Below, piece after piece: positions 27,067-36,515 of a stretch of 64,000 nucleotides of DNA. Under the pieces are notes generated by a model. That model saw only the letters and a program-made list of their open reading frames with translations. It did not search any database and had not been told where the DNA came from. Origin of the DNA: Actinokineospora xionganensis (GTDB lineage Bacteria; Actinomycetota; Actinomycetes; Mycobacteriales; Pseudonocardiaceae). Every line of letters begins with the position of its first letter. Within the stretch, counting starts at the first letter, position 1. The stretch spans positions 62,001 to 126,000 of the forward strand of contig NZ_JABVED010000008.1 of assembly GCF_014323725.1 (NCBI RefSeq), written 5' to 3'. Position numbers and translations under genes: made by a program.

Positions 27067-28818
27067 TCAGGGGCGGGCGTCCGCGGTCGACACGCGGGCT
27101 ACGGTGATCGGCTCTTCGATGAGCTCCGGGCGCAGCGGGTCGCCCTCGGGCTTGAGCCACGGGAGGTGCCGCGCGGCGTCGGGATCGGGGACCCAGGCCC
27201 GGCAGGTGGTCTCGACCTTGACCGGGAAGATCGTCAGGCGGCCCTGGTCGTCTATGCGCAGGCGCAGGAAACCCTTGTAGTCCTCGATGCTCTGGCCCGC
27301 CATGACCTCGTTGAGGTTGATCCCGAAGCGGCTGGCGATCATCAGGTACACGGCGACGAGTTCGGCGTCGACGAACCCGATCAGCAGTGGGGTGCCACCC
27401 ATGACGATCACCAGGGTCGCCCAGTCGCCGACCGGTCCGTCGGGCAGGACGGAGCTGTAGAGCCAGATGACGACGAACGACCAGGCGACGCTGAGCAGGA
27501 TGTGCCCGATGGCGTGCAGGACACCGGCGACGGTCGCGGACAGGCCGCGTTTGGGGTCCTCGATTCTGGCGAACGCCAGGGCGCCGAGAACCAGGCCGAA
27601 GCCGACCAGGATCGCGGGGGTCCAGCTCGCGACGAGCCCGAAGAACCCGGACGCGCCGTGGCTGCCGAGGGTCTGCACGAGTCCATAGAGGACAGCCAGG
27701 GTCATGAGGGTCTGGAAGATGCCGGTCATCGCCCAGAAACCCGGGTTGCGCCAGGGCAGCCGGACGATCCCGGCGGCGAACCGCTCCGAGGTCCAGCGGT
27801 CGGGGTAACGCTCGGCCATCTCGTAGTCCGTGCACGCCGAGGGCTCCCGCACCCGGGAGGTCGGGGGTGGCAGGACCAGCTTCTCGGGGAGTTCGTGGGT
27901 GGCGGCCAGGTAGGCGCCCCCGAGGCCGCAGGTGATCCGCTGGCGGTCGCCACCGTTCTCGGCGTAGCGGACGTAGTGGTGGCGGTCGCCGGAGAGCATC
28001 ACGCGCACCTGCGCGCCCTGCGAGCGGACGATCTCGCGGTCGAAGAACTCGAAGGTGTCGTAGGTCTTGGTGTTCCCGCCCGCGCCCGCGTCGACCCAGG
28101 CGGGCGCGGAGGTGCAGAGGATGACGCCGTCGCCGGGTCGCAACTCGGCCGACGCCCGGCGGAAGTACTCCAGCTGCGGGGCGTCGATGTAGTCGTCGAA
28201 CTGGGTATCGATGGCGAAGAGCCACCAGCGGTGCGGCAGTTCGATGGCGAAGTAGGAGCGGGTCTGCTCGGTGTCCCAGCCGCCGAAGTTGCGCTTCTGC
28301 GCGAAGACGCGGAGGAAGGAGGTGAGGCCGTCGTACCAGTCGTGGTTGCCGGGCAGGGCGAACAGCGTGGGGGCGTCGCCGTTGAGCGCGGGGAAGGCGG
28401 CACGGTAGACGCCTTTGGTGCGGTCCTCGTAGTTGCGGGTCGACGCGGACGGGTAGACCTGGTCGCCGCCCATGATCAGCAATCGGCCGCGGGGCAGCTC
28501 GTGCCCGCCGATGTCGAGCTTCTCGGCGGCCAGAAGGGTGGCGATGGAGTAGGTGGCGTCGAAACCGTCACCGACATCGGCGACGAAGTCGATCCACAGT
28601 TCGTCATCGTCGTCGTAGCGGTGGATGGTCGCGGGGAGGCTGCCCTGGAGCTCGCGCTTGTCGGCGTAGGACCCGAAGATGGTCGCGATCACCGACTGGA
28701 TGCCGGTGCTGACCAGCACCTTGGGCGCGAGCCAGCGGACCGCGGGCTGCGGTTGGAAGCCGAGTTCGGTCTCAGCGCACGTGCGTGGGCGGGGGCGGGA
28801 CCGGGGTGGTGGAGTCAT
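27067..28818 (-). CDS. Membrane-bound calcineurin-like metallophosphoesterase
   Basis: A 583-residue protein with an N-terminal phosphoesterase domain and a membrane C-terminal half. Metal-binding motifs visible: VGDGFDA (~85), GGDQVYP (~115), GNHDWYDG (~155) and [10 protein letters not shown] (~270). Four to five transmembrane helices lie between about residues 365 and 510, followed by a ~70-residue soluble tail. ATG at 28818 follows GAGGAGG; an earlier ATG 14 codons upstream lacks a ribosome site. The substrate is unknown. It precedes ruvCAB on the same strand, but the LexA box between them suggests separate control. Confidence 0.82.
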   Translation of the reverse strand: MTPPPRSRPRPRTCAETELGFQPQPAVRWLAPKVLVSTGIQSVIATIFGSYADKRELQGSLPATIHRYDDDDELWIDFVADVGDGFDATYSIATLLAAEKLDIGGHELPRGRLLIMGGDQVYPSASTRNYEDRTKGVYRAAFPALNGDAPTLFALPGNHDWYDGLTSFLRVFAQKRNFGGWDTEQTRSYFAIELPHRWWLFAIDTQFDDYIDAPQLEYFRRASAELRPGDGVILCTSAPAWVDAGAGGNTKTYDTFEFFDREIVRSQGAQVRVMLSGDRHHYVRYAENGGDRQRITCGLGGAYLAATHELPEKLVLPPPTSRVREPSACTDYEMAERYPDRWTSERFAAGIVRLPWRNPGFWAMTGIFQTLMTLAVLYGLVQTLGSHGASGFFGLVASWTPAILVGFGLVLGALAFARIEDPKRGLSATVAGVLHAIGHILLSVAWSFVVIWLYSSVLPDGPVGDWATLVIVMGGTPLLIGFVDAELVAVYLMIASRFGINLNEVMAGQSIEDYKGFLRLRIDDQGRLTIFPVKVETTCRAWVPDPDAARHLPWLKPEGDPLRPELIEEPITVARVSTADARP

Positions 28819-28894
28819 CGGCCTCCTCTCACTTCGAGGGAAGCCTAGCGACGTGATCACTATCGGGTGACGGCTGTTCGGGCAGAATCCGCGA

Positions 28895-29185
28895 ATGGCC
28901 TACCGCCCGGATGAAATTCGCAAGACAACCCTGCGCGAGGCGGTGCGTTCCCGGCCTCGGATGTACTTCGGGGCAGACAGAGACGACCCCGCACTGCCCG
29001 GGCTCGTGCTCCGACTGGTGGTGGACGACGCGCGTTGCGATGGGGCGGTTCGGGTGGAGATCCAGGGAGATCCGGACTTCACGGTCACCGATGACGGGGT
29101 CGGCATGCCGCTGGTGACGCCTGACGGTCGAGCTTGGCCGCCGGTGGCTGTCCCGGGATCTTTGTCTTGGTGTTCCGGTGATTGA
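28895..29185 (+). CDS. Short GyrB/ParE-like GHKL N-terminal fragment
   Basis: A 96-residue frame whose residues 8-82 resemble the start of the GyrB ATPase domain: LREAVRSRPRMYFGA parallels the KRPGMYIG segment, LVLRLVVDDARCD occupies the Bergerat N-box position but lacks the canonical Asn, and VTDDGVGMPL is the G1 box (DxGxG). The protein then ends after a stretch unlike any gyrase, PVAVPGSLSWCSGD. It could be a decayed fragment, a frameshifted gene (a +1 frame after about 29130 remains open to the TGA ending near 29201), or a short stand-alone protein. Intact DNA cleavage or ATPase activity is not expected. Confidence 0.5.
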   Translation: MAYRPDEIRKTTLREAVRSRPRMYFGADRDDPALPGLVLRLVVDDARCDGAVRVEIQGDPDFTVTDDGVGMPLVTPDGRAWPPVAVPGSLSWCSGD

Positions 29186-29444
29186 CCGGCGGTGAGCTTC
29201 GGGGCTCATGGTCGGTCGGCCGCCCCGTGGTTCGCGGACGCGATGGGCTGGTGATTGGCTGATTGGCGGCGCGGGTGTCTGAAGAGAAATACGGCCCGCG
29301 CGACCGACCGCGACCTGCCGGCCACATGAGGTCTCATTTCCCAAGATCACGCCGACCCTCCAGGGTCCCCGACGGCTGTTTGGGTGGTTCGCCTCGTTTG
29401 GCCAAGGTCGCTCGTTGGGCGACGCCGCCTTGTCGCCTCTCCCC

Positions 29445-29957
29445 TTAAGGACCGTCGATGCCGGGGCGCCAGCTTTCGGGGCGGCCGGATTCGGTCAGGA
29501 CGGGTTGCCAGTTCGCGAATCCCGCGGGGGCGTCGGGGCTCCAGGGCCAGTGGCCTTTGGGGGTGGCGACGATGAGTTGCAGGGCCGGGAATTCGCCCGA
29601 GGGATACAGGAGGAACGCGCTTCCCAGGTATTCCGGGTAAAAAGCGCGGTGGATGCGTTCGACGACCACGGGTACGCCGTCGAAGAAGTCGAGGTAAGGC
29701 AGGCCGGGGAAAAAGCGCTCCCCCGATGCGGCGCGGCGGACGTAGAGATCGATGAGGGGCTGGGCCATGTCCACCGGCAGACCGATGACGACGGCCTCCG
29801 GCGCTCCGAAGCGGCGCCAGGCGCCTACGGAGAAGGCGTAGGGGGCGCCGTTCTCGTCGCCTTCGATTTCTATGACGGCGTGGCCGTCCTGGTCCGCCGT
29901 GCGCAGCAGCCACTCGCGGAGGTTGTTGTCTTCGGCGGTGATGCCGTCCAGGGCCAT
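29445..29957 (-). CDS. DUF4262 domain protein
   Basis: A ~170-residue soluble protein with the features of the DUF4262 family: HAVIEIEGDENGAPYAFSVGAWRRFGAPE near residues 28-56, GLPVDMAQPLI, and FLLYPSGEFPALQLIVATP then WPWSPDAP near the end. The family has no known activity and is widespread in actinobacteria. ATG at 29957 has GAGGAG 5 nt upstream; a GTG two codons earlier is less likely. The ~260 nt to its right edge of the gyrB-like fragment hold nothing I can identify. Confidence 0.8.
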   Translation of the reverse strand: MALDGITAEDNNLREWLLRTADQDGHAVIEIEGDENGAPYAFSVGAWRRFGAPEAVVIGLPVDMAQPLIDLYVRRAASGERFFPGLPYLDFFDGVPVVVERIHRAFYPEYLGSAFLLYPSGEFPALQLIVATPKGHWPWSPDAPAGFANWQPVLTESGRPESWRPGIDGP

Positions 29958-29996
29958 GCGCACTCCTCGCCGGTGGGGAACGACTCGGAAACAAAG

Positions 29997-30025
29997 CGGC
30001 CCGGGCAGCGCACCCGCCCGGGCCG
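29997..30025 (-). terminator. Rho-independent terminator after yebC
   Basis: CGGCCCGGGC (29997-30006) pairs with GCCCGGGCCG (30016-30025). On the minus strand it is followed by a T-rich run (TTTGTTTCC), 22 nt beyond the yebC stop. Confidence 0.8.
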
Positions 30026-30047
30026 TTCAGTTCAGCTTGCCACGGTC

Positions 30048-30800
30048 TCAGGCGTCCACGGCGGCCATGACGTCGTCGGAAACGTCAAAGTTCGCGTAGA
30101 CGTTCTGGACGTCGTCGGAATCCTCGAGCGCGTCGATCAGCTTGAAGATCTTGCGGGCGCCCTCGGCCTCCAGCTCCACCGTCACCGACGGCACGAAGCT
30201 CGCGTCCGCCGACTCGTAGTCGTAGCCCGCTTCCTGTAGCGCCTTGCGCACGGCGACGAGATCGGTGGCCTCGGAGATGATCTCGTAGCTCTCGCCGAGG
30301 TCGTTGACCTCTTCGGCGCCCGCGTCCAGGACCGCCATGAGGACGTCGTCCTCGGACAGGCCGTTCTTCGGCAGGACCACGACACCCTTGCGGTTGAACA
30401 TGTACGCCACCGAACCCGGGTCGGCCATCGAGCCGCCGTTGCGGGTCATCGCGATGCGCACCTCGCCCGCGGCGCGGTTGCGGTTGTCGGTGAGGCACTC
30501 GATCAGCACGGCCACGCCGTTGGGGCCGTAGCCCTCGTACATGATCGTCTGCCAGTCCGCGCCGCCCGCCTCCTCGCCACCGCCGCGCTTGCGGGCGCGC
30601 TCGATGTTGTCCTGCGGGACCGAGTTCTTCTTCGCCTTCTGGATCGCGTCGAACAGCGTGGGGTTGCCGTCCGGGTCACCCCCGCCGGTGCGGGCGGCGA
30701 CCTCGATGTTCTTGATCAGCTTCGCGAAGAGCTTGCCACGCTTGGCGTCGAGGGCGGCCTTCTTGTGCTTGGTTGTCGCCCACTTGGAGTGGCCGCTCAT
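30048..30800 (-). CDS. yebC: YebC/PmpR-family protein
   Basis: A 250-residue protein beginning [25 protein letters not shown], the invariant start of the YebC/TACO1 family, with [18 protein letters not shown] in the middle. The family was long called a transcriptional regulator; recent work ties members to relieving ribosome stalling at proline-rich stretches. ATG at 30800 directly follows GGAGGAGAG. It forms an operon with pdxT (10 nt gap), as in M. tuberculosis Rv2603c-Rv2604c. Confidence 0.94.
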   Translation of the reverse strand: MSGHSKWATTKHKKAALDAKRGKLFAKLIKNIEVAARTGGGDPDGNPTLFDAIQKAKKNSVPQDNIERARKRGGGEEAGGADWQTIMYEGYGPNGVAVLIECLTDNRNRAAGEVRIAMTRNGGSMADPGSVAYMFNRKGVVVLPKNGLSEDDVLMAVLDAGAEEVNDLGESYEIISEATDLVAVRKALQEAGYDYESADASFVPSVTVELEAEGARKIFKLIDALEDSDDVQNVYANFDVSDDVMAAVDA

Positions 30801-30810
30801 CTCTCCTCCG

Positions 30811-31431
30811 TCATGATTTCCGAACGATGTCCACGAACAGGCGGTGCACACGGTGGTCGCCGCCCAGTTCCGGGTGGAACGCGGTGGCCAGCACATCGCC
30901 CTGCCGAACGGCGACGATCCTACCGGCGGCGGCACCGGCGGCAGGCGTATCCGGAACCGTAGCCAACACCTCGACGGCGGGCGACGCGGACTCCACCCAA
31001 GGCGCACGGATGAACACCGCGTGCATCGGCCCGCCGTCGACCCCGGCGACGTCGAGGTCCTCCTCGAAGGAGTCGACCTGCCTGCCGAAGGCGTTGCGGC
31101 GCACGATCATGTCGAGACCGCCGAGCTGGTGCTGGTCGGGGCGGCCGTCGAGGACCTTCTCGGCGAGCAGGATCATTCCGGCGCACGAGCCGTAGGTCGG
31201 CATGCCCTCGGCGATCCGGGCGCGCAGCGGCTCCAGGAGCTCGAAGGTCTCCAGCAGGCGGGAGATCGTGGTGGACTCCCCGCCGGGCAGCACGAGCCCG
31301 TCGACCTCGGCCAGCTCCGACTGCCTGCGCACGGAGATCACCCGGGCGCCGCCCTCGGTCAGGGCGGCGGTGTGCTCCCGAACGTCGCCCTGCAGCGCGA
31401 GGACACCGATCAGCGGACGGTCAACGGACAT
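30811..31431 (-). CDS. pdxT: PLP synthase glutaminase subunit PdxT
   Basis: Glutamine amidotransferase that supplies ammonia to PdxS for pyridoxal 5'-phosphate synthesis. 206 residues, with [12 protein letters not shown] at the start, [11 protein letters not shown], nucleophile Cys in [11 protein letters not shown] (~residue 80) and the His-x-Glu of AFHPEL (~residue 187). ATG at 31431 with GAGAGGG upstream. Its partner pdxS is on the same strand but 1.8 kb upstream, separated by the azl genes. Confidence 0.94.
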   Translation of the reverse strand: MSVDRPLIGVLALQGDVREHTAALTEGGARVISVRRQSELAEVDGLVLPGGESTTISRLLETFELLEPLRARIAEGMPTYGSCAGMILLAEKVLDGRPDQHQLGGLDMIVRRNAFGRQVDSFEEDLDVAGVDGGPMHAVFIRAPWVESASPAVEVLATVPDTPAAGAAAGRIVAVRQGDVLATAFHPELGGDHRVHRLFVDIVRKS

Positions 31432-31467
31432 CGAACCCTCTCCCACGTGTGGTTTTCCAGCTTAGTC

Positions 31468-31776
31468 TCATGCCACCCCGGCGAGCCGGAGCAGCGCGGC
31501 GGTCGCGGCCGCGGCGGCCACGACGACGACGAACGGCGCTTTGCGCCAGGCGAGCACGCCACCGACGAGGACCCCCGCGGGCAGCGCCCACCCGGCGAAG
31601 GACGGCCCCTTGGCCAGCGACGACGTCGCCACCAGGGCGACGAGCAGGACGATCGCGGCGGTGGAGAGCAACTCGCGGACGTGCTCGGGCATGGTGATCC
31701 GCTCGCGCAGCAGGACGCCGCCGAAGCGGAAGGCGAAGGTGCCCAGCGCGAGAACGAGAATCGGGATGAGCGTCAT
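31468..31776 (-). CDS. azlD: AzlD-family branched-chain amino acid exporter, small subunit
   Basis: A 102-residue membrane protein with four hydrophobic helices, typical of AzlD, the small partner of AzlC. The two are thought to export branched-chain amino acids or their analogues. ATG overlaps the stop of the 43-codon gene upstream as ATGA. The motif ITMPEHVRELL is the conserved loop between the first helices. Confidence 0.88.
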   Translation of the reverse strand: MTLIPILVLALGTFAFRFGGVLLRERITMPEHVRELLSTAAIVLLVALVATSSLAKGPSFAGWALPAGVLVGGVLAWRKAPFVVVVAAAAATAALLRLAGVA

Positions 31777-31904
31777 GCGGGCACCTGACCTTTCCGAGGC
31801 GGGAAAGCGGGCGCATCGACACAGCGGTCGAACTCGGTTGCCGGACGGCGCGACTCGCGTGTCGGTCGGGGGACGACGACGGGGCGAAGCGGCACGGTGG
31901 TCAT
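31773..31904 (-). CDS. 43-codon gene coupled between azlC and azlD
   Basis: A short frame joined to both neighbours by ATGA overlaps: its ATG uses the last base-pair context of the azlC stop (31901-31904), and its own TGA (31773-31775) overlaps the azlD ATG. The product (MTTVPLRPVVVPRPTRESR and so on, ending KGQVPA) is soluble, basic, Pro/Arg-rich and unlike azlC or azlD. The overlaps strongly suggest it is translated, at least to carry ribosomes from azlC to azlD. Whether the peptide itself has a role is unknown. Confidence 0.55.
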   Translation of the reverse strand: MTTVPLRPVVVPRPTRESRRPATEFDRCVDAPAFPPRKGQVPA

Positions 31905-32587
31905 GCGGGGGCCTCCACTTTGTTCCGGCGCGGCACGGCCAGCAGGCCGAGCAGCGAGAGCAGCACCGGAACCCCGGCGGGCAGGAACGGCGTGGCGGCC
32001 AGGGCGATCACCGCGCCGATCAGCGCGGGGCGCAGCTTGCCCGTGTCCTTGAGCGCGGGCAGGACCAGCGCGAGCATCACCGCGGGGAAGACCGCGTCGA
32101 GGCCGAGCACCTCCGGGTCGCTGACCAGCTGCCCGGCGAGCGCGCCGCCGAACACTCCGAGGTTCCACGCCAGGAACAGCGACGCCCCGCAGGCCCAGTA
32201 GGCGGCGCGGGCGCGCCGGGCGTCGGTCTGGGCCATGGCGAACGCGACCGACTCATCGATCAGCAGGTGGCTGCCCAGGATCCGGGCGGGCCAGGTCCGG
32301 CCGATGACGTCGCCGACCGCCAGACCGAACGGCAGGTGCCGCGCGTTGAGGACCAGGCCGCCGAGCACCGCCGCGATCGGACTTCCGCCCGCGGCGACCA
32401 CACCGATCGCCATGTACTGCGAGCCGCCCGCGAAGATCAGCAGGGACATCACCACCGGAACCCACAGCGGGGTCCCGGCCGCGACCGAGATGGCGCCGAA
32501 GGACGCCCCGTTGACCGCCGCGGCGAGGGCGATCGCCAGCACGCCGCGCCACAGCTCGGCATCGAGTGTTCGCCATATCGAACGCAT
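31901..32587 (-). CDS. azlC: AzlC-family branched-chain amino acid exporter, large subunit
   Basis: A 228-residue membrane protein with the AzlC signature AGGSQYMAIGVVAAGGSP (~residues 54-71), LNARHLPFGLAVGD (~82) and about six helices ending LLGLLAVPRR. It pairs with AzlD. Divergent from the XRE-cupin regulator, which probably controls the operon, and located between the two PLP-synthase genes. Confidence 0.9.
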   Translation of the reverse strand: MRSIWRTLDAELWRGVLAIALAAAVNGASFGAISVAAGTPLWVPVVMSLLIFAGGSQYMAIGVVAAGGSPIAAVLGGLVLNARHLPFGLAVGDVIGRTWPARILGSHLLIDESVAFAMAQTDARRARAAYWACGASLFLAWNLGVFGGALAGQLVSDPEVLGLDAVFPAVMLALVLPALKDTGKLRPALIGAVIALAATPFLPAGVPVLLSLLGLLAVPRRNKVEAPA

Positions 32588-32613
32588 GTGTTTTATCCTG
32601 AACCCAGGCCGAA

Positions 32614-32633
32614 GTGTTCGTCAAGGCGAACAC
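32614..32633. promoter_or_regulatory. Inverted repeat in the azlC / XRE-cupin intergenic region
   Basis: GTGTTCG (32614-32620) and CGAACAC (32627-32633) form a 7-bp inverted repeat with 6-nt spacing, in the middle of the 73-nt divergent gap. It is a good candidate operator for the XRE-cupin protein encoded to the right. Confidence 0.55.
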
Positions 32634-32660
32634 GACGACCGTCACACCGAACGGAGAGCA

Positions 32661-33218
32661 ATGAACCAGCGCGGCGCGCCGTTGGAGGTCATCGCCTACT
32701 CGCTGCGGCGGGAGCGGGAGCGGATCGGCCTGTCCCTGTCGGAGCTGGCCAAGCGCGCGGGCATCGCGAAATCCACGCTCTCGCAGCTCGAAGCGGGTGC
32801 GGGCAATCCCAGCGTCGAGACCCTGTGGGCACTCGGCGTGGCGCTCGGCGTCCCGTTCAGCAGGCTGGTCGAGCCGCCCACGCCCAAAGTCCAGGTGATC
32901 CGGGCGGGCGAAGGGCCGATCGTCTACTCCGAGCGTGCGGACTACACCGCGACCCTGCTGGCGTCCTGTCCCCCGCACGCGCGGCGCGACATCTACCTGA
33001 TCACCGCCGAACCGGGCAGCAAGCGCGAGTCCGACCCGCACATGCCCGGCGTCATCGAACACGTCGTGATCGCCTCGGGCCGGGCACTGGTCGGCCTGAC
33101 CGACGAACCGATCGAGGTCGGCCCCGGGGACTACGTCGCCTATCCGGGTGATCTTCCGCATGTGTTCGAGGCCCTCGAAGCGGGCACTACGGCCTGCATG
33201 GTCTCCGAACACGTCTGA
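32661..33218 (+). CDS. XRE-cupin transcriptional regulator of azlCD
   Basis: A 185-residue regulator with an XRE HTH at about residues 10-65 (LSLSELAKRAGIAKSTLSQLEAG) and a C-terminal cupin domain (~100-180, HMPGVIEHVVIASG and PGDYVAYPGDLPHVF). ATG at 32661 with GGAGAG upstream. XRE-cupin proteins next to azlC are a recurrent pairing, and regulation by an amino acid or analogue bound in the cupin is likely. Confidence 0.9.
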   Translation: MNQRGAPLEVIAYSLRRERERIGLSLSELAKRAGIAKSTLSQLEAGAGNPSVETLWALGVALGVPFSRLVEPPTPKVQVIRAGEGPIVYSERADYTATLLASCPPHARRDIYLITAEPGSKRESDPHMPGVIEHVVIASGRALVGLTDEPIEVGPGDYVAYPGDLPHVFEALEAGTTACMVSEHV

Positions 33219-33219
33219 C

Positions 33220-33244
33220 GGGTGGCCCGAACTCCGGACCACCC
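33220..33244. terminator. Small hairpin between XRE-cupin gene and pdxS
   Basis: GGGTGG (33220-33225) pairs with CCACCC (33239-33244), with an inner CCG/CGG extension. It lies in the 37-nt gap between the convergent XRE-cupin and pdxS genes and can end both transcripts. Confidence 0.5.
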
Positions 33245-33255
33245 GCCCACGGAAG

Positions 33256-34167
33256 TCACCAGCCGCGCTGGGCCAGGCGGTGCGGCTCCGGAACTTCCTC
33301 GACGTTGATGCCGACCATGGCCTCGCCCAGACCGCGGGAGACCTTGGCGATCACGTCGGGGTCGTCGTGGAAGGTGGTGGCCTTCACGATGGCCTCGGCG
33401 CGCTGGGCCGGGTTGCCGGACTTGAAGATGCCGGAGCCGACGAACACGCCCTCGGCGCCGAGCTGCATCATCATCGCGGCGTCGGCCGGGGTGGCGATGC
33501 CGCCCGCGGTGAACAGCACGACCGGCAGCTTGCCCGCCTGGGCGACCTCGCGAACCAACTCGTACGGCGCCTGCAGCTCCTTGGCCGCGACGTAGAGCTC
33601 GTCCTCGGCCAGGTTCTGCAGACGGCGGATCTCGCCGAGGATCTTGCGCATGTGGGTGGTGGCGTTGGAGACGTCGCCGGTGCCCGCCTCACCCTTGGAG
33701 CGGATCATCGCCGCGCCCTCGGTGATGCGGCGCAGCGCCTCGCCCAGGTTGGTCGCGCCACAGACGAAGGGCACGGTGAACTGCCACTTGTCGATGTGGT
33801 TGGCGTAGTCGGCCGGAGTGAGGACCTCGGACTCGTCGATGTAGTCGACACCGAGCGACTGCAGCACGCGGGCCTCGACGAAGTGGCCGATGCGGGCCTT
33901 GGCCATGACCGGGATCGAGACGGCCTCGATGATGCCGTCGATCAGGTCGGGGTCGCTCATCCGGGCCACGCCGCCCTGCGCGCGGATGTCGGCCGGGACG
34001 CGCTCGAGCGCCATGACGGCCACGGCGCCCGCGTCCTCGGCGATCTTGGCCTGCTTGGCGTCGACCACGTCCATGATCACGCCGCCCTTGAGCATCTCGG
34101 CCATGCCGCGCTTGACGCGGGTGGTGCCGGTCTCGGCGACGGGAGTGGTGGTCTGTGCGTCGGACAC
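33256..34167 (-). CDS. pdxS: Pyridoxal 5'-phosphate synthase subunit PdxS
   Basis: TIM-barrel subunit that builds PLP from ribose 5-phosphate, glyceraldehyde 3-phosphate and ammonia from PdxT. 303 residues, with [18 protein letters not shown] near the start, catalytic lysines in the [13 protein letters not shown] segment (~residue 90) and [14 protein letters not shown] [13 protein letters not shown] (~150), and [19 protein letters not shown] at 34167 fits the family length; there is only a weak Shine-Dalgarno. It lies on the same strand as pdxT, separated by azl genes that are transcribed with it or independently. Confidence 0.95.
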   Translation of the reverse strand: MSDAQTTTPVAETGTTRVKRGMAEMLKGGVIMDVVDAKQAKIAEDAGAVAVMALERVPADIRAQGGVARMSDPDLIDGIIEAVSIPVMAKARIGHFVEARVLQSLGVDYIDESEVLTPADYANHIDKWQFTVPFVCGATNLGEALRRITEGAAMIRSKGEAGTGDVSNATTHMRKILGEIRRLQNLAEDELYVAAKELQAPYELVREVAQAGKLPVVLFTAGGIATPADAAMMMQLGAEGVFVGSGIFKSGNPAQRAEAIVKATTFHDDPDVIAKVSRGLGEAMVGINVEEVPEPHRLAQRGW

Positions 34168-34391
34168 GATGTGGGGCCTTTCGAACGTCGGAGCTGGTGC
34201 TTTACCCAGCGTACGTCCGATGTGGCCCGCTCCCACATGCCAATCCCGGGCGATCTCGAAAGGCCACTTTCGCCCGCATGGCTGGCCAGTGGCCACATGG
34301 GGTTGTCCCGACCGGAGAACAGGTGTGAGATCGAACACAAAGTGCCGATCGGGAGCCCCGGCGGCTCCCCGACGAGTGGGAGGTGGGCGAC

Positions 34392-36515
34392 ATGGGAAGC
34401 AAGCACTCCGAGAACGGCCAAGCCGAGTCAGGTGTCGCGGCGGACGACCCGGCAAAGGTGCGCAACATCGTCCTCGTCGGTCCATCCGGCTCGGGCAAGA
34501 CGACACTCACCGAGGCCCTGCTCACGGCGACGGGTGTGCTGCCGCGCGCGGGCTCGGTCACCGAGGGGACGACGGTGTGCGACCACGACCCGGCCGCGGT
34601 GCGCCAACAGCGCTCGGTGGGTCTCGCGGTGGCGCCGTTCCTGCACGACGGGATCAAGGTCAACCTGATCGACACCCCGGGGTACGCCGACTTCGTCGGT
34701 GAGCTGCGCGCGGGTCTGCGCGCCGCCGACGCCGCCCTGTTCGTGGTGTGCGCCGCGGAGGGCGTCGACTCGGCCACAACCACGCTGTGGGCGGAGTGCG
34801 CCGCCGTCGGCATGCCGCGCGCGGTAGTCATCGCGCGTCTCGACCACCCGCGGGCGGACTTCGACGGCGAGTTGGCCCAGTGCCAGGCCGCGTTCGGCCC
34901 CAACGTCCTGCCGCTGTACCTGCCCACCGAAACCACCGGCTCCACTGTTGATGACGGCCTGATCGGGCTGATCACCCAGCGCGTGTTCGACGGCCACCCG
35001 CCCGCGGTGCGCGACGCCACGCGGGCCGAGTTGGAGCAGATCTCCGACGCCCGCGACGCGCTGTTGGAAGGGATCATCGCCGAGAGCGAGGACGAGTCCC
35101 TGATGGACCGCTACCTCGCGGGCGAGTCGATCGACACCGAGACGATCATCGCCGACCTGGAGACCGCCGTCGCGCGCGGCTCGTTCCACCCGGTGATTCC
35201 GTTCTGCGCCCAGACCGGTGTCGGCATCCAGCCGCTGCTGGAGGCCCTGACCAGGGCTTTCCCGTCTCCGCTTGAGCACCCGGTGCCGATGGTCACCGAC
35301 CCGCAGGGCAAGCCGCACGCACCGCTGACCGCCGACCCGAACGGTCCCCTGGCCGCCGAGGTCGTGCGCACGGCCGTCGACTCCTACGTCGGCCGGGTAT
35401 CACTGGTGCGGGTCTTCTCCGGCACGTTGCGCCCCGAACGGCAGGTGCATGTCTCCGGGCACGGCCTCGCCGACCGCGGCCACGACGACCACGACATCGA
35501 TGAGCGCGTCGCCCACATCTACTCACCGCTCGGCGCCACCCTGCGCGAAGTCCCCTACTGCGTCGCGGGCGACCTCTGCGCGCTGACGAAGGTCAGCTCG
35601 GCCGAGACCGGCGACACGGTGTCCGCGCCGGAGGACCCGATCCTCATGCGGCCGTGGCAGATGCCGGAACCGCTGCTGCCGGTGGCAGTGATCGCGAAGA
35701 CGCGCAGCGACGAGGACGCGTTGTCGCGCAACCTGTCTCGCCTCGTGGCCGGGGATCCGACGCTGCGGATGGACCGCAATCCGGAGACCCACCAGTTGGT
35801 GCTGTGGTGCATGGGCGAGGCGCACGCGGACGTCGTCCTGGCTCGGCTGCGCGCCGGTGGGGCCGAGGTGGAGACCGAGCCGGTGAAGGTGTCGCTGCGG
35901 GAGACCTTCGCGGCACCCGCGCGGGGACACGGGCGGCATGTGAAGCAGTCCGGCGGGCACGGGCAGTACGCCGTGTGCGACATCGAGGTCGAACCGCTGC
36001 CGACGGGATCGGGGTTCGAGTTCGTGGACAGGGTGGTGGGCGGGGCGGTGCCGCACCAGTTCATCTCGTCGGTGGAGAAAGGCGTGCGGGCTCAGTTGAC
36101 CCGCGGTGTGCAAGGGCATCCGATGGTGGACATCCGGGTGACGCTGGTCGACGGGAAGTCGCACAGTGTGGACTCCTCGGATGCCGCTTTCCAGACCGCT
36201 GGGGCGTTGGCTTTGAAGGACGCCGCGTCGAACGGGCGGATCTCGTTGCTGGAGCCGGTGGACACGGTGGAGATTCGGCTGCCGGACGAGTATTTGGGGA
36301 CGGTGCTCGGTGATCTGTCGTCGCGCCGCGGTCGCGTGCTCGGCACCGAATCGGACAGCGACGGGTACACGGTGATCCATTCCGAGGTGCCTGCTGCCGC
36401 TCTGCCCCGGTATTTGATCGAGCTGCGGTCGATGACGTCCGGGTCGGCGTCGTTCAGCCGCGGATTCGCCCGGTTCGACCCGGTTCCGGAGTCGCTGTCG
36501 GCACAGTTCGCGTGA
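34392..36515 (+). CDS. EF-G2-like translational GTPase
   Basis: A 707-residue homologue of elongation factor G of the FusA2/Rv0120c type. P-loop GPSGSGKTT (30-38) replaces the usual [17 protein letters not shown] (94-101) serves as G3, but the G4 NKxD is degenerate (ARLDHP). Domains II-V are recognisable ([42 protein letters not shown]-like LSSRRGRV). Such proteins bind GTP but their role in translation is unsettled. ATG at 34392 has GGGAGG 8 nt upstream; an upstream GTG is possible. The 224-nt leader includes a small GGGAGCC/GGCTCCC hairpin at 34351-34369. Confidence 0.85.
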   Translation: MGSKHSENGQAESGVAADDPAKVRNIVLVGPSGSGKTTLTEALLTATGVLPRAGSVTEGTTVCDHDPAAVRQQRSVGLAVAPFLHDGIKVNLIDTPGYADFVGELRAGLRAADAALFVVCAAEGVDSATTTLWAECAAVGMPRAVVIARLDHPRADFDGELAQCQAAFGPNVLPLYLPTETTGSTVDDGLIGLITQRVFDGHPPAVRDATRAELEQISDARDALLEGIIAESEDESLMDRYLAGESIDTETIIADLETAVARGSFHPVIPFCAQTGVGIQPLLEALTRAFPSPLEHPVPMVTDPQGKPHAPLTADPNGPLAAEVVRTAVDSYVGRVSLVRVFSGTLRPERQVHVSGHGLADRGHDDHDIDERVAHIYSPLGATLREVPYCVAGDLCALTKVSSAETGDTVSAPEDPILMRPWQMPEPLLPVAVIAKTRSDEDALSRNLSRLVAGDPTLRMDRNPETHQLVLWCMGEAHADVVLARLRAGGAEVETEPVKVSLRETFAAPARGHGRHVKQSGGHGQYAVCDIEVEPLPTGSGFEFVDRVVGGAVPHQFISSVEKGVRAQLTRGVQGHPMVDIRVTLVDGKSHSVDSSDAAFQTAGALALKDAASNGRISLLEPVDTVEIRLPDEYLGTVLGDLSSRRGRVLGTESDSDGYTVIHSEVPAAALPRYLIELRSMTSGSASFSRGFARFDPVPESLSAQFA

